Positions 33,591-42,960 of a DNA stretch of 64,000 nucleotides are shown piece by piece. The number at the start of each line of letters is the position of its first letter. Positions within the stretch are counted from its first letter, which is position 1. The position numbers and the translations under genes are program-made. The notes beneath the pieces are model-generated. The model was not told where the DNA came from, did not search any database, and was given only the letters and a program-made list of their open reading frames with translations. The DNA comes from Blastopirellula sp. GTDB lineage: Bacteria > Planctomycetota > Planctomycetia > Pirellulales > Pirellulaceae. Where the stretch lies: positions 1 through 64,000 of the forward strand of contig NVWB01000151.1 in assembly GCA_002733575.1 (NCBI GenBank). The letters are read 5' to 3'.

Positions 33591-35377
33591 TAGTTAATTC
33601 TGAAAATTCTGAGGGAAGTGTTGAGCCGCAGGCCGAAGGTGCGGCGTTTGATCGGCGGCATGATTTGGATGCGTTGCGGGCTTTTGCCATGTTGTTGGGG
33701 ATTGGTTTGCATGGGTCGCTTGCCTATATCACGATTCCGCTTTGGCCGGTCTATGATACGCATCATAGCGGGTTGTTTGATCTGTTTAATACCTTGGTCC
33801 ACGGGTTTCGGATGCCGTTGTTCTTTATGATCAGCGGATTTTTTACGGCCATGCTGTGGCGAAAGCGTGGGCTGGTGTCTTTGGTCAAACATCGGGCCAA
33901 GCGGATTCTGCTGCCACTGGTGATATTTTCTTTCACGATTATTCCACTGGTGATCGGCGTTCTCATACTCATTGGAATCTTTGGCCAAGCCGGAGGAAGT
34001 ATCAATCCGGAGCAAGATACTTTGTGGATGGCAGCCAAGAATAATGATATTGAGTCGTTGAAGATACACCTAGCCACGACTGAAGATGTCAATCGATTTG
34101 ACCCTAAAACTAAGTCAACCGCACTTAGTTGGGCAGTCATGAGTGGAAGTACTGAAGCAGCAAAACTGTTGATCGAGGCAGGGGCTGATGTCAGTTTGCT
34201 CTCCAGTGATGGCTCCACGCCGCTATCTCAGGCTGCGTTTTTTGGGAGAGCCGAGGTGGTTGAGTTGTTGCTAAATAGCGGAGCCGAAGTGAACCCTGTT
34301 AATCAGTATCAATCGACTCCACTTGATGCAACAAATGCTGATTGGAATATCGTCAATTGGATCGCAGGCTCAATTGATATAAAAGTTGAGAAAGATCAAG
34401 TAACAGAAGGGCACAAGCAAGTTGCTCAGTTGTTACGCAAGCATGGAGGCAAACTCAACGAAGAATTAAAATCTGGCGTTGCGATATCCTCAGATGAAAT
34501 TGTAATCTCAGAAGGGGAAGATACAGAAGCTGAGAATGAACAAAAGAGCAAAGGCAATAAAAACGGCGGCGTAGGTTTTGCTCACCTGTGGTTTCTATGG
34601 TTTTTGTGTTTGCTGATGATTCCGTTTGTCTTCTATGCACTGCTGGCCCAGCTTGTGAATTGGACAGGCCCGCCGAAGTTTTTGTTTCTTTCGCCCGCGG
34701 TGTTGTTGTGGTTGATTCCGCTCACGATGCTGCCGCAGTTTTACCATGGGCTGACGTTTCCCAGCTTTGGGCCAGACACTGCGATATTAATCTTTCCGCC
34801 TTGGCATATTTTATCGCTCTATGCGGTCTTCTTCTTTTTTGGTGTTTTCTATTTTGACTGTGATGACAAATCCGGAAAGCTGGGCCGGATTTGGTGGTTG
34901 ACTCTACCGGTTTCGATTTTGATCATTTATCCACTCGGCATGATCACGGTGTACGCACCACAAAGTGAATTGCTCACTCGTTGGCTTTCCACCGATCAAA
35001 TCCGGCTGGCGTCAGTTGGCCTGCAAGCCATGTATGCCTGGCTAATGACATTTGGGCTGATCGGTTTGTTCCGCACAATTTGCACCAAAGAAAACAAAAC
35101 AGTACGGTATATTTCCGATTCATCCTACTGGCTCTACGTGGCCCACATGCCGCTGATCTTTCTGGCTCAAGCCTTGGTGAAACCGCTAGACTTGCCAGCG
35201 TTGGTTAAGTTTGCCATCGTTTGCGTGAGTGTGACCGGTGTGTTGCTACTGAGCTACGATCTGTGTATTCGCTACCGCTGGCTTGGAACTCTATTGAACG
35301 GCAAACGAACCCGGGTTAAGAAAATGGCAACCGAAGAAGAATTCGTTGAACCACTGCCGAGTGTTCATGGGGATTGA
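33581..35377 (+). CDS. Acyltransferase-3 family membrane protein with inserted ankyrin repeats
   Basis: This 598-residue protein opens with RRHDLDALRAFAMLLGIGLHGSL, the first helix signature of acyltransferase family 3 (OpgC/MdoC-like), then HGFRMPLFFMISGFFTAML and a basic KHRAKRILLPL. The family fold is then interrupted at residues about 147-295 by three to four ankyrin repeats (STALSWAVMSGSTEAAKLLIEAGADVSLLSSDG; STPLSQAAFFGRAEVVELLLNSGAEVN), followed by an acidic low-complexity linker. The helices resume at GFAHLWFLWFLCLLMIPFVFYALL and continue to the C-terminus (SYWLYVAHMPLIFLAQALV, the conserved late helix). Acyltransferase-3 proteins modify extracytoplasmic glycans. The ankyrin block sits in a loop after the third or fourth helix. 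The gene has no operon partner and lies between REP hairpins. Confidence 0.9.
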   Translation: MSTIVNSENSEGSVEPQAEGAAFDRRHDLDALRAFAMLLGIGLHGSLAYITIPLWPVYDTHHSGLFDLFNTLVHGFRMPLFFMISGFFTAMLWRKRGLVSLVKHRAKRILLPLVIFSFTIIPLVIGVLILIGIFGQAGGSINPEQDTLWMAAKNNDIESLKIHLATTEDVNRFDPKTKSTALSWAVMSGSTEAAKLLIEAGADVSLLSSDGSTPLSQAAFFGRAEVVELLLNSGAEVNPVNQYQSTPLDATNADWNIVNWIAGSIDIKVEKDQVTEGHKQVAQLLRKHGGKLNEELKSGVAISSDEIVISEGEDTEAENEQKSKGNKNGGVGFAHLWFLWFLCLLMIPFVFYALLAQLVNWTGPPKFLFLSPAVLLWLIPLTMLPQFYHGLTFPSFGPDTAILIFPPWHILSLYAVFFFFGVFYFDCDDKSGKLGRIWWLTLPVSILIIYPLGMITVYAPQSELLTRWLSTDQIRLASVGLQAMYAWLMTFGLIGLFRTICTKENKTVRYISDSSYWLYVAHMPLIFLAQALVKPLDLPALVKFAIVCVSVTGVLLLSYDLCIRYRWLGTLLNGKRTRVKKMATEEEFVEPLPSVHGD

Positions 35378-35413
35378 GAAGGTATTTTGTCAGAATGATT
35401 TCAAACTGATTTC

Positions 35414-35720
35414 GGCGTCCCTTTCGGGACTAAAAATGAAGCAGTTCAGAAACTCACTTCAAACACTGCACCTTGGATCGCAAAACATTCTTCTTTGTAA
35501 ATTATTGGGTTCATATACTTTGAATTTCTTTGACTTAGAACAGATATTCTGATACGAAGGTATTCTAATTGTTTTCTTTTTCGTGCTTTTTGTGTCTTTC
35601 GTGGCTCATTCTTTTTTACCACGAAATGCACGAAAATAATTTTAGGACGCAATTATTACGCTGATGTTTACTTTTCGATGCGATCTTTCACGATTACTCC
35701 TTTCCAAAGCAAAATCTCCC
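35414..35720. repeat. REP hairpin, direct-repeat fragment and inverted repeat upstream of the SGNH-like gene
   Basis: GTCCCTTTCGGGACT at 35414-35428 is a REP hairpin. TTCAGAAACTCACTTCAA at 35440-35457 repeats the same 18 bases at 33407-33424, so the acyltransferase gene is flanked by direct repeats. An imperfect inverted repeat (TTTTTCGTGC...TTTCGTGG with CCACGAAATGCACGAAAA) is at 35577-35637. The rest shows nothing. Confidence 0.45.
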
Positions 35721-36545
35721 ATGAAAAAAATCACCTCACTATTGCTCCTCGTTCTTCTCCTGCAAACATCTTCGGCCTTTTCGGCGGAAGCGAAGACTGC
35801 CAAGGGAGTTCATTGTTTGTTTATTGGACACAGCTTTTTTATTCCGGTGGCGCGGCGGTTTCCGGAGTTTGCGAAACAGGCGGGCGTAACTGAGCATACG
35901 CAGCAGGGTGTTTTTTCTGGCGGCAAAAGTGGTGCACCGGGTAGTTTGTGGGCAAACGAAAAGAAGAAGGCCGAGATTCTGGCGTTTCTAAAAACCGGCA
36001 AAGTCGAACTGTTGGGGATGACCTATTACAACGAAGACAACAGTTCAATTGAAGACTACAAAACATGGATCGACGAAGCATTAAAGCATAACCCAAAAAC
36101 AGAATTCTTCATTGGGCTACCGTGGGGGACCAATGGAGCCGGCCGAGAAGTGGATGAGTATGTCGCAGCAGGCAACAAATTTCATGAAACGGTTTACGCC
36201 ATCACGATTGTGAAGCTTCGCAAAATGTACCCTAACAACAAGATTCGATTTACCTACTACGGCCAAGCATCTTCGGAACTAAAGAAACGATTTGAATCCG
36301 GCAAACTGCCCGAACTAAAACAACTGATGGGCACCAAAGACGCCATCTATCGAGATCGATTAGGTCACGCGAACGCCATGCTGCTCGATCTTGCTGCGGT
36401 AGTCTGGCTATCGGCTCTTTACGAAGTCGATATCGACAAGGCCGAACTGAAGCTCGACTACCAAGCCGATTTAAAAGCGATAGCCAAAGAGATTCTGGCA
36501 AATGAAAAACGAGTTCAAGAAGCGTCTGCTGCGTCAACGCGGTAA
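35721..36545 (+). CDS. Secreted SGNH-hydrolase-like protein
   Basis: 274 residues from ATG 35721, where the signal peptide begins (MKKITSLLLLVLLLQTSSAFSA). The mature part opens with GVHCLFIGHSFFIPVARRF; GHS may hold the nucleophile serine of an SGNH-like fold, with DRLGHAN near the end as the Asp-x-x-His block. Similar proteins in planctomycetes are annotated as hypothetical. The GN block is unclear, so catalysis is not certain. The earlier in-frame start at 35664 would hide the signal. Single gene. Confidence 0.7.
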   Translation: MKKITSLLLLVLLLQTSSAFSAEAKTAKGVHCLFIGHSFFIPVARRFPEFAKQAGVTEHTQQGVFSGGKSGAPGSLWANEKKKAEILAFLKTGKVELLGMTYYNEDNSSIEDYKTWIDEALKHNPKTEFFIGLPWGTNGAGREVDEYVAAGNKFHETVYAITIVKLRKMYPNNKIRFTYYGQASSELKKRFESGKLPELKQLMGTKDAIYRDRLGHANAMLLDLAAVVWLSALYEVDIDKAELKLDYQADLKAIAKEILANEKRVQEASAASTR

Positions 36546-36670
36546 GTTGCTTTGCTCAGCGTCATCACTAATCCCATTTCGATCTTGCTATTACCCCTTC
36601 ATTTCGCGTATAGTCTCTCGGCCTGTGTGTTGGCTGGTTTTGGCTTTTCGTTTCTTTGATGGGTGATCTT

Positions 36671-37933
36671 ATGCGTGCTGCTATTCAGCGGTTGTTAGAC
36701 CAGTATTTGCCAGAGAATGTTGATGCTCAGTGGTTTCATAGCTCGGGGATTCCCTCGAAGAAACGGGCCAATGCGATTAGAACCTACGCACAACCGGCGA
36801 TCAATGAAAGGGTGCTAGCGTTGGCCGATGGCACCGTGTTTGGATCGGCCAAAGAAGGGTTGATTATCACTGATCAAACTCTGTATGCCAGAACATTGGA
36901 TGAAAAATTTAGTGTGCCGCTGTCTGAAGTGGCCGGGGCAACGCGGAAGTCGGGCTTTCCGAATTACTCAATTCAAATCAACACGCATGCTGGCGAAGAA
37001 CATCTGATCGCAACTTGCTGCTTCACGAAACAACAAGAGAAACTCATCGAGTTCTTCGATGCACTTCCCCATGAATTTTCCGCTGATGTGCCTGCCGAAG
37101 AAATCATAGCTGGGCCGCCTGAATTCCGTGGCCCTAGACTAGCCGAATCAACGCGAGAGACGTTTGATTTAATTCAACCCATGTCTGTGCCAGAGACGGT
37201 GACGGCCCGAGAGATCAACTCCGCGTTGCGGCTGGTCGAATTCTGTGTGCCAGATGACTGTGAAGATATCGACCGCCACTTGGCCGAAGTTCTGGCAAGC
37301 GACACCGAACAGGTAATCGCCAAAGGCTACTGCAAATATGTTGGGTACAACAAACGTCAGGTCCGGGGTGTGTTTGTAGTCAGCAATCGAAGGCTCCGGT
37401 TGTTTTCGATGGAATCAGGTCTCAAACTGGTGTTTGTCGAAACCACCAAAAGCTTGTTGGGTAAATTGCCTCTCCCGTTTATCGATTCGATCTTGGGTTT
37501 CTTCCTGTTTACCATCCCAGGCAGCCTGCTGAATGCCCTGCGTGGCGGCAGCGATCACTTGATCGCCAAGGCCCTGGCGACGACCAACGAGCAATTGCTG
37601 TCAGACACGTGCCCACTGCGCAGTGTGAAAGAAATAACCTGGCAGCAACTGCATGATGTGGTAAGCGAAGTGAAAATTGGAACTGGCGTATGGACGAGTT
37701 TTAATTTTCTCAACAAATCGTTCGGCGTTTCATTTGTGCCACGCAAACTGACCGATGTGTTCCGAGGGCCGCAAGATATTATTCTTGATGGAACCGAAGT
37801 CATTGAGCCGCTACTGCAACTGGTGCAATCGATGGAAAACACATTGAGAGAACAGGGCGTTGAACTGGATTTTGATGATGAGAAGCAAAAGATATCTTTG
37901 CTGTTGGATGCTAAATTGGCCGCTGCGGCTTAG
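36671..37933 (+). CDS. Protein with bacterial PH-like domains, unknown function
   Basis: The start is most likely ATG 36671 (GGGTGA upstream); ATG 36659 or TTG 36656 would add four or five residues. 420 residues, cytoplasmic. The segment at about 50-130 (DGTVFGSAKEGLIITDQTLYAR, then SVPLSEVAGATR) has the pattern of bacterial PH-like/GRAM domains: a beta sandwich with a strand read as 'turned on, read out, compared'. A second, similar unit may lie at 215-290 (KYVGYNKRQVRGVFVVSNRRLRLFS). Residues about 275-305 are hydrophobic (LPLPFIDSILGFFLFTIPG). No catalytic motif is seen. Confidence 0.75.
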   Translation: MRAAIQRLLDQYLPENVDAQWFHSSGIPSKKRANAIRTYAQPAINERVLALADGTVFGSAKEGLIITDQTLYARTLDEKFSVPLSEVAGATRKSGFPNYSIQINTHAGEEHLIATCCFTKQQEKLIEFFDALPHEFSADVPAEEIIAGPPEFRGPRLAESTRETFDLIQPMSVPETVTAREINSALRLVEFCVPDDCEDIDRHLAEVLASDTEQVIAKGYCKYVGYNKRQVRGVFVVSNRRLRLFSMESGLKLVFVETTKSLLGKLPLPFIDSILGFFLFTIPGSLLNALRGGSDHLIAKALATTNEQLLSDTCPLRSVKEITWQQLHDVVSEVKIGTGVWTSFNFLNKSFGVSFVPRKLTDVFRGPQDIILDGTEVIEPLLQLVQSMENTLREQGVELDFDDEKQKISLLLDAKLAAAA

Positions 37934-37975
37934 TGTGGGAAGGGCCTCGCGCAGAGACGGGGAAAACAATCTCAA

Positions 37976-38057
37976 CCCGAAGCGTAAGCGAGGAGGAAGT
38001 GTAAAAAGATGAACCACCAAGGCACGAAGGCACGAAGGCACGAAGGCACAAAGAAGG
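37976..38057. repeat. Half-palindrome and tandem octamer repeat
   Basis: CGAAGCGTAAGCGAGGA at about 37979-37995 is one arm of the hairpin repeat at 49551-49615. At 38019-38051 the octamer GGCACGAA is repeated four times in a row. Neither is coding. The array has too short a period and no spacers to be CRISPR. Confidence 0.7.
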
Positions 38058-38085
38058 AAAGATATTCAAGAGTTAGATAGTCCCT

Positions 38086-38232
38086 CGGGTGCCACTGGCT
38101 CCGCCAGTGTGTGCTGCAATTGGACCGGAGATCATGTAGATTTTTAACACAAGTTGAACCATTGTGATTCAAAATAATAGCTATCGAGTGAAGTTGATTT
38201 GCAATTCCGCACTGGCGAAGCCAGTGGCACAC
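38086..38232. repeat. Two-hairpin MITE-like element (family B, copy 2)
   Basis: This 147-bp element starts CGGGTGCCACTGGCT and ends AGCCAGTGGCACAC. Each arm is itself a hairpin: CACTGGC-TCC-GCCAGTG on the left and CACTGGC-GAA-GCCAGTG on the right. The interior matches 19511-19641 in several blocks. No frame inside. Confidence 0.7.
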
Positions 38233-38348
38233 GCAAGGGAACTGCAATCGCACTTACTCATCGCTCGGCGAACTCTGTTGTCTCATCATGTTTGCCCAAA
38301 ATCAAGCGGAGAGGTCATCCATGAACCTTTCCGCGAGTTCCCTGTAGA

Positions 38349-40916
38349 TTACACTTCCAAAATGGAATCAACAATCAGATCATCGACTGCTAGTTCATCT
38401 TCAAATACGCTATCGATTAAATCCGACGATAAATTCTCATCAACCACAAGCGGTGCGACCACTGGCTGGTTGATTGCAATCAACACGGTATCGCTATCAC
38501 TTTTGGCACCGCCGAGTCCTTGGTTCCCGAGATCGTTCGAGACGATCGTCAGGGACACATTACCCACAAAGTCTGCGGCAGGATTGTAAATCATACCTTC
38601 TAGCAATTGGTTGATTTGATTAATGGTTCCCACCAGTTTATGCCGTGCATTGATAAATCCATCGCTCAAGGTCAAGCTGCCAGAGTCTACCATGATCGAA
38701 GTTTCGATAATCGCATTGCCTGCATCAGGATCGCTCACTGAAATTGCGTTGGAGTTTGCAACCGAAAACTCAACCACAGAGTCTGAATCAACCTCTTGCT
38801 GGGCAGGCACTGCATTGATCGGTGGGGCATTCTGATCTTGCCCACTAGTAGGTGCGGTGATTGTAATCTCGATGTTCGCAGAAGACACGGCACCTTGTGT
38901 ATCGGAGACTTCATAGCTGAACGAATCAACCGCAGATTGATCATCGACAAGCTCTGCATATTGGCCATTAGGGTCATACGTCAAGCTGCCATCGGCATTC
39001 ATGCTTAACAGAGCCCCACTCGCCAGCTCAATCTCGTTGCCCATCGCTTCTGAATTCCCTTCGATTGAGACGACGGTGAGAGTATCTCCGTTGTCAATAT
39101 CTTGGTCATTGTTGATCACGCCATTGGGAGCAATTGTTAAGGCCGTGTTGGCGTCGGTGTTAAACGAATCGTCCGCAGCAACCGGTGCTTCATTCACCCC
39201 TTCAATAGTGATCTCAACCGAAGTCGTTGAGGTTTCGCCATTGCTGTCTGCAACGGTATATTGAAATGAGTCGGTAGCAGATTGCCCTGCCGCTAATTCA
39301 TCGAACTTGCCACTTGGATCATAACTAAAACTCCCATCAGCATTCAGTATCAGTTCTGCCCCAGAATCTAACACAACTGAAGTGCCTACCGCAGTCGCTT
39401 CACCATTGACTTCAGTCACCGTAAGCAAGTCGCCCTGGCTATGAGTATCATTCGTCAAGACACCAACTGGCGAGATTGATAATCGAGTATCTGCCGATGT
39501 TGCATACAAATCTTCAACAGCGACAGGTGTACTGTCCACTTCGTTGACCGTGACCGTAAAAGTCTCGTTGGTCGCGTTCACTCCATCGCTTACCGTGACA
39601 GTCACTAATGCCTGACCAGCTTGTCCTGCAATAGGAGTTGCTGTTACTGAACGGTCTTCGCCCGAACCGGTGATCACGATGTTTTCTAACGGAATCAATT
39701 CGGGGTTATCTGTTGCGGCTTGGACAAGTAAATTATCCGCAGAAGTTTCTGCATCACTTACCGTGAATGCCAGTGCAGACGCTTCGGCCCCTTCGTCCAT
39801 GATTTGATCATTAATTTCACTGATCACTGGTGCTTCGTTGGGTGTAATCGATAATTCAAACGATTGGCTGTCGGCCAACCCGTATTGATCTAGCACAAGT
39901 AAGCGAACGACCACTGTTTCGGCCAGATGATCAATCTCCGGCGAGATCGTCAGTGTGGCAGATCGAGAATCTGGCTCTTGTGAAAGCGAAACATAACTGG
40001 GTGATTCAACATCGAGAAGAAATGCCAATGTTTGATCGAGATTGATATCAGTGGCCGGAACATCAATTTGAATTGATTCACCAGCGGTAACCGTTTGATT
40101 TTCGATCACGACCATATCTGGAGAATAATTGATGGCAATCGTACTGGTTACAGCCAGGCTTTCGTGTTGACCATCGTTGACTGTGATTTCAATCACACGC
40201 GAAATCGGATCGGCTTCCGCATTGCTATTGGTGTAGGTCAGAGATTGAATCACACGTTCATAGTTTTCAACCGAATCTTGGCCTGTGAGTAGAATGCTAT
40301 TTTCGACGAACTCAACAGAAATAGCCGTATCCAAAGTGTCAATCGTTAGTTGGTCTGCTTCGCCGTCTAAACGATTGAGCATCTCAATTTTTGCTGAAAC
40401 TAACGAATCGTTATTCATATCGGTGATCGTAAGTTCATTGCTTACCGCCGCGACTGGCGAACGACCAACATGAAATACGGTGGAATAATCGGTGCCGTCG
40501 ACTTCAGCACCGTTGAGGTCGATCTCTGGTCTTCCCAATTGCACATCAATAAATAAGTCTTCCACATCGGCCAGTTGCGGCTGTCCATTTTCTACCGCAA
40601 TCACACGAATGCGATGCAGCCCTTCTTGTGCCTCCGAAGGTGTCCAAGAGAATGTTCCATCAAAAGTCATGAAAGCACCCTCGGGCGTTTCATCGGGATC
40701 AGGGTCGAGCTGCATCATCAACTCACGGTCGCCAGGCTCGCCTTCGCTAAAACTTGCACCGGTGTCAAACAGATTAAATGTAATCGATTCACCGACAAAC
40801 ACAGATTGTGTTTCGACTTCGGATAAATCCAAATCAAGCGGCGTTGCTGTCATTACGCGACGCTCTTCAAGTTGTTCAGGCATGGAAGGTCGAAAATTGG
40901 ATCGGTTAGAACGCAT
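38349..40916 (-). CDS. Large surface protein with LEERR N-terminus and cadherin/VCBS-like repeats
   Basis: 855 residues from ATG 40916, which has GGAGAGAG at the correct distance; reading five codons further would start at a TTG inside that Shine-Dalgarno. The N-terminal motif PEQLEERRVMTA near residue 15-26 matches the planctomycete surface-protein sorting motif, here with VM instead of ML. The rest is beta-rich: putative Ig/cadherin-like domains to about 450, then two VCBS-type repeats at about 460-690 (VAVEDLYATSADTRLSISP; APVAADDSFNTDANTALTIAP; SFSYDPSGKFDELA; SLTYDPNGQYAELV), and one more domain with a GTINQINQLLEGMIYNP phrase. The tail is acidic. Probably calcium-dependent adhesion or cell-surface structure. 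No dockerin. Confidence 0.88.
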   Translation of the reverse strand: MRSNRSNFRPSMPEQLEERRVMTATPLDLDLSEVETQSVFVGESITFNLFDTGASFSEGEPGDRELMMQLDPDPDETPEGAFMTFDGTFSWTPSEAQEGLHRIRVIAVENGQPQLADVEDLFIDVQLGRPEIDLNGAEVDGTDYSTVFHVGRSPVAAVSNELTITDMNNDSLVSAKIEMLNRLDGEADQLTIDTLDTAISVEFVENSILLTGQDSVENYERVIQSLTYTNSNAEADPISRVIEITVNDGQHESLAVTSTIAINYSPDMVVIENQTVTAGESIQIDVPATDINLDQTLAFLLDVESPSYVSLSQEPDSRSATLTISPEIDHLAETVVVRLLVLDQYGLADSQSFELSITPNEAPVISEINDQIMDEGAEASALAFTVSDAETSADNLLVQAATDNPELIPLENIVITGSGEDRSVTATPIAGQAGQALVTVTVSDGVNATNETFTVTVNEVDSTPVAVEDLYATSADTRLSISPVGVLTNDTHSQGDLLTVTEVNGEATAVGTSVVLDSGAELILNADGSFSYDPSGKFDELAAGQSATDSFQYTVADSNGETSTTSVEITIEGVNEAPVAADDSFNTDANTALTIAPNGVINNDQDIDNGDTLTVVSIEGNSEAMGNEIELASGALLSMNADGSLTYDPNGQYAELVDDQSAVDSFSYEVSDTQGAVSSANIEITITAPTSGQDQNAPPINAVPAQQEVDSDSVVEFSVANSNAISVSDPDAGNAIIETSIMVDSGSLTLSDGFINARHKLVGTINQINQLLEGMIYNPAADFVGNVSLTIVSNDLGNQGLGGAKSDSDTVLIAINQPVVAPLVVDENLSSDLIDSVFEDELAVDDLIVDSILEV

Positions 40917-41356
40917 TGGAACTCTCTCCAAAAAGAATTAGGAATTGGCCTCGAAACCATTCGCAGGCACATCGGCCAGCATTGTTACGCGAAACCTAAT
41001 TCGAGCTAGACTTTTTGTAGAGATTACAAAATATGATTCAGACAATCACCGCAGTGACAGCGTGGTGTAGCAACAAAACACAGTCCGAATTGTTCAAAAC
41101 TGCAACAGGTAGATTCGCAGATCAACATGCGTTGATGATTTTAAAACGGATAGAAAATCATCGTTGAGATAGAGTACGACAAGAGTTACAGCAAATGGGT
41201 CACTGTTCAGACTTTGCCAAGCATCAACAGAGCAACCTATTCAAATATGACGATCTATTGATAGACAATCGTGTGCTATAATATCACCGCTAGTAGAGAG
41301 ACACGCTGAATGATTGATCAATGGGTGTGGATTAGCTGATCATAAAATCTGATCAT
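40917..41356. other. Intergenic region, nothing recognised
   Basis: Between the divergent end of the surface-protein gene and the DUF1559 operon terminator. It contains the surface-protein promoter region by position. I see no palindrome, repeat or reading frame worth annotation. Confidence 0.3.
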
Positions 41357-41395
41357 AAAAAAAGACCACTTTCTGCGAATAGCAAAAAGTGGTCT
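41357..41395 (-). terminator. Terminator of the DUF1559 operon
   Basis: Stem AGACCACTTT / AAAGTGGTCT with seven T on the minus strand, 33 bases after the DUF1559 stop codon. Confidence 0.92.
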
Positions 41396-41427
41396 CGAAG
41401 TTTTCAGATTAGATTAAGCGTTAAACC

Positions 41428-42426
41428 CTACGGTTTTTCAACAACTTCATCACCTTCACGAGTTGCTAAAGCACGGTAGGTATTGATATCAACAACATCA
41501 GGAATGAACGCAACTGAACCATCGGCATAGGCAAATTGAGCACCGCCTGGATGATTACTATGGAAACTATAATTCCGTCCCCAATCGCCTCGGCCCCAAA
41601 TCTTGCCATTGGGTTGTTTGTAATTAAGTGGAATAGCACATGTACCAGTGGTATGATTGTAGTGACACCAACTTCCCGTATGGTTAGCGAAGGTATTTGA
41701 AGATTCTCCAAATAGGAAAGTGTTACTTGTGCCATCGGTGATATTCGAAAACTTGATTAATTGAGCACTCCCATGTGGTATTTCGGTCCAGGGAATTGGT
41801 GAGCTGTTCCAAGGTTTGCGCACCATAAGGCGATCAAAACAACCATTGCCTCTATCTAGACCATGGCCTGATCCTCCAGGTTGGCTAACTCTGTGATCTC
41901 TCCATTGCCAATTTGATCCAGAAACTCCTTTATAGCTTGTGCAAAAAGAACCTCCGTTAGAGCCGAACCCACCATTTGCAGACGGAGCAAGTTCTTTCAC
42001 ATTATCACTAGGACAACGTATGCCATCGAATGTCTGTTGTCGAACTCGTTTGCCGCCAACCAAAAGGTCTTTCATTGCCAAAGCATCTAAGCCTTCTCCT
42101 GGCTTGATTTGGTCATGCAGATTATTTTCCTCAATAAAAGGGAGAACAAATGCAATCCAACTATAGCCTTTACTACTGTCATTATAATGTCCATCGTGAA
42201 CATTAAACGGGAAGGTGCCATGCGTATCATGGTGATTGTGAGATGCCAAAGCAAGTTGCTTTAGCTGATTCGTACACGAGATACGTCGTGCTGCTTCACG
42301 TGCTTGCTGGACCGCTGGCAAGAGTAAAGCAATTAAAATTCCGATGATCGCAATCACGACCAATAATTCGACGAGCGTAAAACCGCCTCGCCTGGGCTTA
42401 AAACCCAATGATGAATAAGAACGCAT
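41428..42426 (-). CDS. DUF1559 pseudopilin-like protein
   Basis: 332 residues from ATG 42426, with GGAG nine bases upstream; ATG 42495 would add 23 residues before the prepilin signal. The N-terminus is a type IV prepilin signal [18 protein letters not shown] followed by [16 protein letters not shown]. The DUF1559 domain then shows [23 protein letters not shown] and the C-terminal [23 protein letters not shown], typical of this planctomycete family. It is processed by prepilin peptidase and held in the inner membrane or exported as pseudopilin. It is the last gene of a three-gene operon with two lipoproteins. Confidence 0.95.
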   Translation of the reverse strand: MRSYSSLGFKPRRGGFTLVELLVVIAIIGILIALLLPAVQQAREAARRISCTNQLKQLALASHNHHDTHGTFPFNVHDGHYNDSSKGYSWIAFVLPFIEENNLHDQIKPGEGLDALAMKDLLVGGKRVRQQTFDGIRCPSDNVKELAPSANGGFGSNGGSFCTSYKGVSGSNWQWRDHRVSQPGGSGHGLDRGNGCFDRLMVRKPWNSSPIPWTEIPHGSAQLIKFSNITDGTSNTFLFGESSNTFANHTGSWCHYNHTTGTCAIPLNYKQPNGKIWGRGDWGRNYSFHSNHPGGAQFAYADGSVAFIPDVVDINTYRALATREGDEVVEKP

Positions 42427-42481
42427 AATATAGTACTCCAAAAATAGAAATGAGAAAAGTGAATAGATAAAAATAGAATAG

Positions 42482-42922
42482 TTAGTTTGCTTCAACCCCG
42501 TCTTTAGGCTCTAGCACAATGTTAAAGTCTCCCCCCTCTTTGACCTCAATACTAAGTGGTGTCGTTTCAGGAGAGGTGTATTCAGCACGAACCTTTGAAG
42601 GTGTTGGATCGTATGGATCGGCACCTGGCACTGCGGGCGCTTCGATATTAACGATTACCTTGTACCAACCTGGGATCGCTCCCTCTTTGGCAGTTGTGTA
42701 CAGAATATATTTGCCATCTGGCTCTATCAAAGCTGTTGCTGTGATCTGACCAGGAATGCCTTTTTCAGCATCCGGTTCAAATGCGACCATTCCATCAGTG
42801 GCAATCGCGTCTCCATTGGTGACCGTGCCAGTGACAGGGATGAGTGTAGGGGCCCCATAACCACAACCGACAAAAGCGATTAATGATAGTAATGAACCGA
42901 ACTGAAGAACCCTACGAAGCAT
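42482..42922 (-). CDS. Small lipoprotein, paralogue 2
   Basis: This 146-residue protein has a lipoprotein signal ([10 protein letters not shown]), then [27 protein letters not shown], a carboxypeptidase-regulatory-like beta fold, and [19 protein letters not shown]. Very similar to the next gene upstream (42961-43386). Such small lipoproteins often stand beside DUF1559 genes in planctomycetes. Function unknown. The stop codon is 55 bases before the DUF1559 ATG. Confidence 0.88.
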   Translation of the reverse strand: MLRRVLQFGSLLSLIAFVGCGYGAPTLIPVTGTVTNGDAIATDGMVAFEPDAEKGIPGQITATALIEPDGKYILYTTAKEGAIPGWYKVIVNIEAPAVPGADPYDPTPSKVRAEYTSPETTPLSIEVKEGGDFNIVLEPKDGVEAN

Positions 42923-42960
42923 AAGTATGGATGATCCTAAAAAGGTAGAAGGGAAAATTG

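Noticed and set aside
35446-35652. 68-residue minus-strand frame in the repeat region before the SGNH-like gene
   Set aside because: It spans a repeat fragment and an inverted repeat; composition is not protein-like.
38019-38051. Four tandem GGCACGAA octamers as a CRISPR-like array
   Set aside because: No spacers, period of only 8 bases, no cas genes; a simple tandem repeat.
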